From CAYRYU01 sp964428355 (GTDB taxonomy: Bacteria; Muiribacteriota; Ozemobacteria; Ozemobacterales; Ozemobacteraceae), in assembly GCA_964428355.1 (NCBI GenBank), contig CAYRYU010000117.1, positions 1 through 21,158 of the forward strand: a DNA stretch of 21,158 nucleotides, in the 5' to 3' direction. Shown in pieces: positions 13,575-19,913 of the stretch; within the stretch, counting starts at the first letter, position 1; each line of letters opens with the position of its first letter. The position numbers and the translations under genes were made by a program. The notes below the pieces were generated by a model. The model was not told the origin of the DNA. It searched no databases and saw only the letters and a list, made by a program, of their open reading frames with translations.

Positions 13575-14351
13575 ATGATGCCCGTTCCACGAGTTTCCAG
13601 AAACAGATGGATTGCCTTTTTCGCGGGCCTCTCCCTTCCCGGGATGGGGCAGGTCTACAACGGAGACCTCGTCAAGGGGTTCTCGTTCTTCAGCATCTTC
13701 GCCATCGCGCCGGTCGTCTGCCTGAGGGCTGCCATGCTTTTTCCTGATTCCTTCCTGGTCGTCGGAGTGGGTGGGGCGCTGCTTTTTGCACTGGCGATTT
13801 ATTTCGGAGCGGCGGTGGAAGCGTTGCGGTTCGCGGGAAGGTTCGGGGAGGAATATGAATTGAAGCCCTTCAACCGGTGGTATGTCTATCTCGCCCTCTG
13901 GATGGTTGCGACGTTCCTGGTCGGAAGCCAGGTTTTCGGGCATACCAGGGATGAAGTGGTTCAGTTGATCCGGATTGCGGGGGGGAGCATGGAACCGGTT
14001 GCGCAGAAGGGGGATTTCGTGATCGTCGACAAGACGGCCTATTCCCATGTTTCCCCTTTGAAGAACGACGTTGTCATCCACATTTATCCCGATGATCGGA
14101 GCAAGCTGTACATCAAACGGATAATCGGTCTTCCGGGAGAAACCATCCGGTTGGAAGATGGCCGGGACCTGCCCGTCCCGCATGGTTCGGTCTTCGTGAT
14201 GGGCGACAATCGGGACAATTCCCTCGACAGTCGGACATTCGGACCCGTTCCGCTCGTGGATGTGTTGGGCAAGGCACGCCAGATATATTTCTCTCTAGGT
14301 GAAACCGGGATCTGCTGGTCCCGGATCGGGAAACCACTGGGTTCAGACTGA
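13575..14351 (+). CDS. lepB: Signal peptidase I with N-terminal multi-TM domain
   Basis: GGAGGG lies 6-7 nt before the ATG at 13575, so I use it rather than an upstream TTG. The 258-residue protein starts with a TM2/DUF5683-like motif (LSLPGMGQVYNGDLVKG, 19-35) and two further hydrophobic helices (about 36-52 and 59-80), then a helix at 102-120. The S26 peptidase domain follows: catalytic Ser138 in GGSMEP, Lys181 in YIKRIIGLPGE and the conserved MGDNRDNSLDSRTFG (209-223). It removes signal peptides from Sec and Tat substrates at the outer face of the cytoplasmic membrane. The extra N-terminal domain is unusual compared with the one or two anchors of E. coli or B. subtilis enzymes. It lies 32 nt after the small TM gene, likely in the sigma operon. 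Confidence 0.9.
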   Translation: MMPVPRVSRNRWIAFFAGLSLPGMGQVYNGDLVKGFSFFSIFAIAPVVCLRAAMLFPDSFLVVGVGGALLFALAIYFGAAVEALRFAGRFGEEYELKPFNRWYVYLALWMVATFLVGSQVFGHTRDEVVQLIRIAGGSMEPVAQKGDFVIVDKTAYSHVSPLKNDVVIHIYPDDRSKLYIKRIIGLPGETIRLEDGRDLPVPHGSVFVMGDNRDNSLDSRTFGPVPLVDVLGKARQIYFSLGETGICWSRIGKPLGSD

Positions 14352-14370
14352 GGCCATTTCCCAATCAGAG

Positions 14371-14386
14371 ACCCGGATCCACGGGT
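14371..14386 (+). terminator. Weak hairpin after signal peptidase gene
   Basis: ACCCG and CGGGT with a 6-nt loop, followed by TATTC, lie about 20 nt after the stop. The rest of the 265-bp gap (14352-14616) shows nothing beyond the promoter box at 14528. Confidence 0.25.
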
Positions 14387-14527
14387 TATTCAAGGGCTTC
14401 CGGGCAATCAGTGCCAGCTCTCATCCCCAGGTTTTTCCCTATCGGGGGTCACTCGTCCCTCCCGACGTTTCCTCCGGGTTCTTCCCAATGCAGGGAGGTG
14501 GCGGGAAACCGAGGGGGGGGTACAATT

Positions 14528-14536
14528 TGCTAGAAT
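14528..14536 (+). promoter_or_regulatory. Extended -10 promoter before the coiled-coil repeat protein
   Basis: TGCTAGAAT fits the extended -10 pattern used elsewhere in the window. Transcription would start near 14543, about 74 nt before the ATG at 14617. A TACAAT lies just upstream. No -35 is evident. Confidence 0.45.
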
Positions 14537-14616
14537 TAGGGTGACGGGGCGAATGGATTTCGGGTCCGAGCTGGGGTATTGGCATTTTCCCCGCCCGGAG
14601 AAGGAGGGAATGTTTC

Positions 14617-15684
14617 ATGTTCAAATGGAAGCGTTTTGTCCCATGGATTCTTATTTTCACCATGGTCTTCAACCCGATCCTCTTCGAGGCCTTCGCGGAA
14701 GAGCAGACCACTTCCCAAAGCATGGACGATGTCGCGAAGGAGATCGAGGATGCAAACAACCAGGTCCAGTCGATCGAAGAGGTCAAGCTGGACGTCTGGA
14801 AGAACATCGGTCTCGGAATAGGCGACGTACTGAATTGGCAGAAAATCGGAACCTACAAGGCCCAGATCGAGGAAGCCAACCAGAAGATCAAGCAGGCCAA
14901 GGAAGACGTCAAGCAGGCCAAGGAAGAGTTCGACAAGAACAAGGCCCAACACGACTCATCGGTAACCGATACCTCCGGGGTCAAAGCCTCAATCGAGAAG
15001 ACGGCCCAGGCGAAAGCCGAGATCCAGAAGGTCCTCAAGGAGATTGGAACAAACCTGGCAAATCTCGGATCCATCCTTTCCACCGCCTCGACTCTGATCG
15101 GCGTCGCTGCCGCGATCTGTGCCGTTTTCGGCGTAGGAGCGGCCCTGGCGCCTATTTCAGCGGTTCTCGGGGTCGTCGCCTCGAGCATGGAGGCGACGGG
15201 CAACCAGCTCGTCGCAGCTGCTGAAAGCGGAGCCAGCATGGACGAAGCGTTCACCTCGGCCCTTATCGAAGGCGCGAAGGAAGGTGCCATAAGCGGGGCA
15301 GCCAGCCTGATCGGCGGAAAATTCGGGAGTCTGGCTGCCGGGGCCTTCGAAGGTGCCGCCCGATCGGTGAACGAATCGGTCAAGAACGGCGCATCACTTG
15401 ATCAGACGATCACTTCCGCCCTCGTTGACGGGACCCGCGAAGGGCTCATCTCCGGGGTGACCGACTTCGTCGGCACCCAGGTCGGAGACATGGCGGGCCA
15501 GGCTCTCAAGGGGGCAACCACGGATCTTGTGAACGACAATACGGGGAAGGTTTCGAAGAAGATCATGGAAGAGGTCATCCCCGATGTCGTCGGTGGCCAG
15601 ATCGGGGATGCGGCCGCCGACCAGACCGATACTCTTCTCAGGGACGGCATCAACAAAGACCCGAGCTTCAACCTCGACGAATGA
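14617..15684 (+). CDS. Exported helical protein with coiled coils, hydrophobic hairpin and tandem repeats
   Basis: No family is recognised. The 355 residues show a signal peptide (cleavage after AFA at 28), coiled coil (about 36-58 and 80-145, rich in Lys, Glu and Gln), and a hydrophobic Ala/Gly/Val stretch (about 155-190). Two repeats of about 48 residues follow (about 204-251 and 257-304), each running from GAS(M/L)D through TSAL and EG/DG-turns to a Gly-rich end, plus a partial third copy (about 324-345, VVGGQIGD). The repeats have glycine-zipper character. This layout (long helices plus an apolar hairpin) is reminiscent of alpha-helical pore-forming toxins and secreted translocators, but that is a structural guess. 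GGAGGG lies 8-10 nt before the ATG. A single gene, convergent with the pilin cassette. Confidence 0.75.
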   Translation: MFKWKRFVPWILIFTMVFNPILFEAFAEEQTTSQSMDDVAKEIEDANNQVQSIEEVKLDVWKNIGLGIGDVLNWQKIGTYKAQIEEANQKIKQAKEDVKQAKEEFDKNKAQHDSSVTDTSGVKASIEKTAQAKAEIQKVLKEIGTNLANLGSILSTASTLIGVAAAICAVFGVGAALAPISAVLGVVASSMEATGNQLVAAAESGASMDEAFTSALIEGAKEGAISGAASLIGGKFGSLAAGAFEGAARSVNESVKNGASLDQTITSALVDGTREGLISGVTDFVGTQVGDMAGQALKGATTDLVNDNTGKVSKKIMEEVIPDVVGGQIGDAAADQTDTLLRDGINKDPSFNLDE

Positions 15685-15690
15685 TCGCGG

Positions 15691-15709
15691 CACCGGGATC
15701 GGCCCGGTG
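15691..15709. terminator. Hairpin between convergent genes
   Basis: CACCGGG and CCCGGTG form a perfect 7-bp stem with a 5-nt loop in the 48-bp gap between two convergent genes. There is no good T-run on either side (TTTT occurs at 15726-15729 only). It may serve both transcripts. Confidence 0.4.
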
Positions 15710-15732
15710 GGCCCCGCGCTCACGATTTTGGG

Positions 15733-16386
15733 TCACTCCTGGAAGGCACGGAAGTACCAGTAGGGGTAGTTCACTTCGCTCTCGAGAAAAGAACTCGAGA
15801 GCGAAGTCGTTATTTCTAGAGGTTTTCCGAGGTCTTTTCCCGCCTCTTCATCCTGGATCTCGAGTTTGACCCACAACATCGGGATCTTCGGATTAGTCTC
15901 ATGCGAATACACGCGAAAAGAGATTCCCTTTATCCCCTTGAATTCCACCATCCTGGATGGGGACGTTCGCGTCAGGATACGGTTTCCGGGGTCGTAGGAA
16001 TACTTGACCAGCTCTATCGTCGGAAGTGGATCGAGATCGGTGGTTTCGAAAGAAAACCGGTAGAACTGGATTCCGTTGTCTCCGATCTGGATCGAAGCGG
16101 TCTTCTTCCCATCGATCGAATCGTTTCCGGGAAGAATGGGAAGTCTGCGCGTTTTCTCCAGCATCGTGGAATCGTCCGAGGCGGAAAACCTCGGGCAGGC
16201 GCAGGAGAAATCCCGCCGGAGATAGTTGATCGCGAGCCTTCCCTCCTGAAGGTTCTGGAGGTCGACGGTTCCCCGCATGAACATCGCCCGGACGTGGCGG
16301 ATCACGTTGGATATCGCCCCCACCAGCAAAGAGATCAACAGAAGACCCACCGCGAGCTCGGCAATCGTGACGGCGCGTTTCTTCAT
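15733..16386 (-). CDS. Minor pilin-like protein (PulJ/GspJ or PilW type)
   Basis: The ATG at 16386 overlaps the preceding stop by one base (TGATG), so I use it; the frame is open upstream, inside the previous gene. The 217-residue protein begins MKKRA followed by VTIAELAVGLLL, a class III prepilin signal: short positive leader, Glu at +5 after the likely cut, then a hydrophobic helix. The residue before the cut would be Ala instead of the usual Gly. The C-terminal part is beta-rich, with two Cys close together (FSCACPRFS) that may form a disulfide. Size and order fit the J-type minor pseudopilin (or PilW) that caps a filament with its I-type partner. It is the last gene of the cassette. Confidence 0.8.
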   Translation of the reverse strand: MKKRAVTIAELAVGLLLISLLVGAISNVIRHVRAMFMRGTVDLQNLQEGRLAINYLRRDFSCACPRFSASDDSTMLEKTRRLPILPGNDSIDGKKTASIQIGDNGIQFYRFSFETTDLDPLPTIELVKYSYDPGNRILTRTSPSRMVEFKGIKGISFRVYSHETNPKIPMLWVKLEIQDEEAGKDLGKPLEITTSLSSSFLESEVNYPYWYFRAFQE

Positions 16387-16922
16387 CAGTAGGGCCTCCG
16401 CTCGTCGAAAACCATCGTCGAGATGCTGATCTTCCTCATTCGATCGGCCTCCGCGTCTGGAGCGTCGATCCGGACGGGAACCTTCCCCTCGTTCCAGTAG
16501 ACATTGACAGTCACCCGGTACAGGTATTCCCCATAGGCCGATTCGTCCGCGCCGACTTTTTCGATGTCCACCTTCCGGTAGAAATATGCGTTCGTGTATT
16601 GATCGGAGTAGGTAATCGGGCTGCCTCCCCCGGGGAAGGAGCTCCAGATGGGGCTGTTCCCTGCCATCACCGCCACAGATTTTCCGGTCGCGGGGTCTAC
16701 CAGCGAGCCTGACTGGGCCGCCAGCGCTTGGATCGCCTTCTCGTTCAGGGGATTCCCGTTGACCCACGAGATCGTTTCCTGGGCGATTTCGAGCGCCCTC
16801 AGATAGTTGATTGCCTTGGATGTTTCCACCCTCGATCCGGTTGCCATCCAAAGGAGGGGCGAGACCAGTACTACGAGCAGGAAGACGGCGACCAGGATCT
16901 CGACGAAAGAGAATGCCTTCAT
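16386..16922 (-). CDS. Minor pilin-like protein (PulI/GspI or PilV type)
   Basis: The start is taken at 16922 because the protein then begins MKA followed by FSFVEILVAVFLLVVL, a prepilin signal with Glu at +5 (a 19-residue longer form would bury it). A G-rich stretch about 9 nt upstream can serve as ribosome site. The 178-residue product has the N-terminal helix used for filament assembly and a small globular C-terminus. The likely residue before cleavage is Ala, as in the next gene. The gene sits 4 nt after the preceding one and overlaps the next by one base. A prepilin peptidase must be encoded elsewhere. Pilus, pseudopilus or competence system cannot be told apart here. Confidence 0.8.
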   Translation of the reverse strand: MKAFSFVEILVAVFLLVVLVSPLLWMATGSRVETSKAINYLRALEIAQETISWVNGNPLNEKAIQALAAQSGSLVDPATGKSVAVMAGNSPIWSSFPGGGSPITYSDQYTNAYFYRKVDIEKVGADESAYGEYLYRVTVNVYWNEGKVPVRIDAPDAEADRMRKISISTMVFDERRPY

Positions 16923-16926
16923 GCCG

Positions 16927-17379
16927 TCATTCCCCCCCCGGACCATGCCTTCCCGTGAACCCGGGGGCAGGTGGGGCAAGCGTTGCGGAAGCCGGGTTGC
17001 CCGATCGGATTTTCTTCAACTCCTTTTGGATTGAAACCGTTACCTCGGCTTCGACCTCGGCAATCTTCGTCATGGCTCTCAGGCCGTCCTGGGTTTGCTG
17101 TGAATCCTGGATCTTGAAATTCTCGTCGGGAAGGCCGTCGGTCTTGAGAGGCGGATCCTCGTCGAAGAAGGGGGTTGGGGAGATCTCCAGGAGATCGGTA
17201 TTTCTGCCTTCCCGGTCATGCCTTGCCATGGTCGTCGGGTTTTGGGCTGGGACGTGATCCTTTTCCGTTCCTCTTTCCTGACCCTGTTTGACCCCAGGCG
17301 CGGAGACGTTCCTCCTGCCGCAACCTGGTGCCCAGGACAGAAGAACGGTTAGCGCCAATGCGAGGGCGGTTCGTGTCAT
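16927..17379 (-). CDS. Short exported protein, possible lipoprotein, of the pilin cassette
   Basis: The ATG overlaps the stop of the large upstream gene (ATGA). The 150-residue product has a signal peptide (hydrophobic 4-17) ending at Cys20 in WAPGCGRRN. This could be a lipid-anchored cysteine although the residues before it fit the lipobox only partly. The rest is polar, low in hydrophobic residues and probably largely disordered, with a predicted helix near 98-125 (LRAMTKIAEVEAEVTVSIQKELKKI). No family is recognised. Its place between PilX-like and pilin-like genes suggests an accessory role in filament assembly, for example as a pilotin-like or alignment factor, but nothing in the sequence proves it. 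Confidence 0.68.
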   Translation of the reverse strand: MTRTALALALTVLLSWAPGCGRRNVSAPGVKQGQERGTEKDHVPAQNPTTMARHDREGRNTDLLEISPTPFFDEDPPLKTDGLPDENFKIQDSQQTQDGLRAMTKIAEVEAEVTVSIQKELKKIRSGNPASATLAPPAPGFTGRHGPGGE

Positions 17380-19661
17380 CGGTCACCCTCCATGCTCACG
17401 GCGAAAAACGACCGGACCTTGCCGATGCTTATCCTGACCGGGTCGGGCGGGAAGTAGAGTTTCTCGTCGTGGACGATCCGGAGCGATTTGCCCTTGGGGA
17501 GGGTGTCGAGTTCGTTCAGGCTGTCCACGACCAGGTTGCCGAGGATCTGGGCTCCTTTTCCGTTCATGACGATTCTTCCCTGGTCGTTCGGCGAGAGGGT
17601 CGCTCCGTGGGGCCTGAAAACGGTGGCCTGCAGGGATGCCTCGATCTTCACGACCGACTCGGAACCGCCCAGGAAAAAGCTGCCTTCCGGAAGGTAGATT
17701 CGGAGGGAATCGTTACTTCCCTTCTGGAGCCTCTCGAGCGTTCCGATTATGCAGTGCCCCTTGAGCAGTATGATCAGCCCCCGTCCCCGGAAGGCGTTGA
17801 CACCGGTCAGGTTCAGAGGGGCTCCATCCTGGGCGGAAATGAACATCAGGCCATCCAGGTCGAGAACCGGCTTCCCACCCTCGTCCACGACCCGGTCTTC
17901 GAGGAACGCCTTTCCGCTCGGGTATACATGGGATACCGTCCTCAGGTTCGTGTCGACCGAGGGAAAGATCTGATCGCCCTTCAGGGCTGTTCCGACCTGT
18001 TGGGGAACCTCGAGAGCCTTCTTTCTTTGAGGGAAGAAAAGGGAGTTGACGGGCTTGGAATCCACCGCGCGGCTCATGAGCCACTTTTCGATCCCGACCC
18101 CGAAAAGCTTTCCGACGTCCTTGTTCAGGAAGGTCTTGGGCTTTTCGTAGCGAAGGAATGAAAGGGGAATGACAGGAATGAAAACCCGGAAGCTTCCGCC
18201 CGCGAAGGACATGTCCTTCGTGAACTCGTCGAAGAACGCGATCTTGAAAAACCTCAGATAGACGGGGCCCTCGACGAAGGCGCCCCGGTCGCGGCTTTCG
18301 CCGAAAAGAAGCGGCATCTTCCCCCCGATGCATCTCTGGTAGTTGTAACCGTTCTCGGCGTTCTCGATGAAATATTTGAGCACCCCGCAGAAGGCGTCCA
18401 CCTGGGCGAACTGCGTCGGTTTCTGCTGTTCCTGCACGAGGTGGGAGAAATCGGTGTAACCGAAATGGTACTTCCACGAATCGATGCAGGTCTTCACCAT
18501 CGCCCTGAAAAAATAGGACTGGGCGGGATCGCCCCCGGTCTGGTTGTAGTCCTTGATGACTTCGAAAGCGACGGAGTTGGGGTCGTTCGAGTATGGCTGC
18601 GCTTTGTTCACGACCCCCATGTAGACGTCCTTCAGTTCGGGAACCTGGAAGAAGTCCTCGATCGAATACGGACTGGAAACCGAACTGAAAGCGATTGGGG
18701 GATTCTGCACCCAGAAGACATTCCCGTTGCTGGCGTCGGCCACTCCCTGGTTGATGGAGCCGAACTTCGTCTCCCCCGAAACGAGCTGGGCGATAAGTGC
18801 CTTGTCGTCTTCGAAATCGATGTCGAGAAGAATTGGAGGTGGGGTGGGGCTGTTTTCACCATCGGGAAACTCGGGGCATTTCGGGTAGAACCGGTTTCCC
18901 AGAAAGATCCGTGAGTAGGCGGAGTCCCGGGGAAGGATCCCTTCGGTGATCAGACGCCGGTCGGGGTTGTTCAGTGCTCCGCAGTAGCTTTTCACATAAA
19001 GGACGTACTTGTCGAAGAAGTCCCTCACGTCGAGGAACTTCACCTCACGTCTTTCCTTGATCCTGACCGCCTGCTTCCCGCCCCGGGATGTCGACGCCTG
19101 GGCAATCATCTCGATGTAGCCCGAAAACGATGGGAAAGGGGTCTGGATCTTTTCATGGGCTACGATCCTGATTGAGCCGTCGATCTTCAGATCGGAACCA
19201 AGGCTGTTCTTCGCGATCTCGTTGGCCATCGGAAGATCTGTCGCATCGAACTTACGCTCCCTGGTCCAGTTGACACCGAGGTTTCCCGGCCCCTTCGTCG
19301 CGGGGTCGGAAAAGATCTCGCGGAAGAGGTTTCCGAACTCGGTCGCGGGGTTGTTGACCTCGCTCTTGACCCGGGCGAGAATCTCCGACATCCCGGCCTG
19401 GGCAAGGCCTGTCAGGCGGTTCTGGTCCATCGTCTTGCCCAGCTGCTCGATTGCCCCGCTCTTGAAGCGGCTGAGGGCCAAAACGAGCCCGAAGCCGCAA
19501 ATCACGAGCAGGATGAGGACGTAAAGGATGAACCCCCCGGGTTCGGCCCGCAGGCGGAACCCCAGGGCCGCCCGCAGGCGGAACCTCAGGGCCGCCCGCC
19601 AACCGACTCTGGGTCGGAGGCGTGGAAGTGGCAGCGAACGGAAACTCCTGCCTCGCGTCAA
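17376..19661 (-). CDS. Large PilX/GspK-like pilus assembly protein
   Basis: The start is TTG at 19661 with AGGAGGG a few bases upstream; no ATG fits. The 761-residue protein has an Arg-rich leader (12 Arg in the first 43 residues), then PGG followed by FILYVLILLVICGFGLVLALSR. That resembles the N-terminus of PilX and GspK proteins, with a likely prepilin-type cut after Gly43 and no Glu at +5, as is normal for GspK-type members. A helical part (QNRLTGLAQAGMSEILARV) follows as in PilX. The remaining 600 or so residues are exported and much longer than PilX (about 200) or GspK (about 320); I see no named domain there. A 24-bp tandem repeat lies within the leader. First gene of the cassette, with its own promoter. 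Confidence 0.78.
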   Translation of the reverse strand: MTRGRSFRSLPLPRLRPRVGWRAALRFRLRAALGFRLRAEPGGFILYVLILLVICGFGLVLALSRFKSGAIEQLGKTMDQNRLTGLAQAGMSEILARVKSEVNNPATEFGNLFREIFSDPATKGPGNLGVNWTRERKFDATDLPMANEIAKNSLGSDLKIDGSIRIVAHEKIQTPFPSFSGYIEMIAQASTSRGGKQAVRIKERREVKFLDVRDFFDKYVLYVKSYCGALNNPDRRLITEGILPRDSAYSRIFLGNRFYPKCPEFPDGENSPTPPPILLDIDFEDDKALIAQLVSGETKFGSINQGVADASNGNVFWVQNPPIAFSSVSSPYSIEDFFQVPELKDVYMGVVNKAQPYSNDPNSVAFEVIKDYNQTGGDPAQSYFFRAMVKTCIDSWKYHFGYTDFSHLVQEQQKPTQFAQVDAFCGVLKYFIENAENGYNYQRCIGGKMPLLFGESRDRGAFVEGPVYLRFFKIAFFDEFTKDMSFAGGSFRVFIPVIPLSFLRYEKPKTFLNKDVGKLFGVGIEKWLMSRAVDSKPVNSLFFPQRKKALEVPQQVGTALKGDQIFPSVDTNLRTVSHVYPSGKAFLEDRVVDEGGKPVLDLDGLMFISAQDGAPLNLTGVNAFRGRGLIILLKGHCIIGTLERLQKGSNDSLRIYLPEGSFFLGGSESVVKIEASLQATVFRPHGATLSPNDQGRIVMNGKGAQILGNLVVDSLNELDTLPKGKSLRIVHDEKLYFPPDPVRISIGKVRSFFAVSMEGDR
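19545..19598. repeat. 24-bp tandem repeat inside the leader of the PilX-like gene
   Basis: CCCGCAGGCGGAACC starts at 19547 and again at 19571, and CCCGCC at 19595, a 24-bp period with about 2.3 copies and one base change. The copies encode the RAAL-x-FRLR repeats of the Arg-rich leader. Slippage would add or remove eight residues in frame. Confidence 0.7.
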
Positions 19662-19722
19662 AAAACCCTCCTGCCCTGCCTTTTGGGAAGGTCCGGGAAT
19701 CCGCTTCCGAAGGTCTCCTTGG

Positions 19723-19731
19723 ATTATACCA
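19723..19731 (-). promoter_or_regulatory. Extended -10 promoter of the pilin cassette
   Basis: On the minus strand this is TGGTATAAT, a consensus extended -10. RNA would start near 19716, about 55 nt before the TTG start. Confidence 0.55.
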
Positions 19732-19750
19732 CAAAGCCTTAGGCATGGGA

Positions 19751-19814
19751 GTTCTGGGGACGTGATATCGAACCTGGTCTGGTATCACGTCCCCAGAACC
19801 CCGCGGAAGCGGGG
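19751..19814. repeat. REP-like double palindrome
   Basis: GTTCTGGGGACGTGATA (19751-19767) has its exact reverse complement at 19783-19799: a perfect 17-bp stem with a 15-nt loop. Beside it CCCCGC (19799-19804) and GCGGGG (19809-19814) close a GGAA loop. No T-run follows on the minus strand, so it is not an intrinsic terminator. The palindrome with CTGGGGAC ends resembles elements mobilised by REP-associated (RAYT, Y1) transposases. No transposase is in the window. Confidence 0.6.
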
Positions 19815-19913
19815 CGAATTTTCTGCAGCCAGAAGATACTGAACGGACCTGACCGGATCTCAACGTCCCAGGGAAAATCCGATGAATTCAGCCATTTGAT
19901 TCCCCTCGGGCAA

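Noticed and set aside
13302..14183. 293-codon minus-strand open frame opposite signal peptidase
   Set aside because: Signal peptidase catalytic motifs lie on the other strand. This translation is polar and without motifs.
17328..18161. 277-codon plus-strand open frame inside the pilin cassette
   Set aside because: Antisense to the PilX-like gene, which has a prepilin signal, a promoter and overlapping neighbours. No recognisable domain.
19545..19598. Short CRISPR array
   Set aside because: Copies are directly adjacent without spacers and lie in frame inside a gene.
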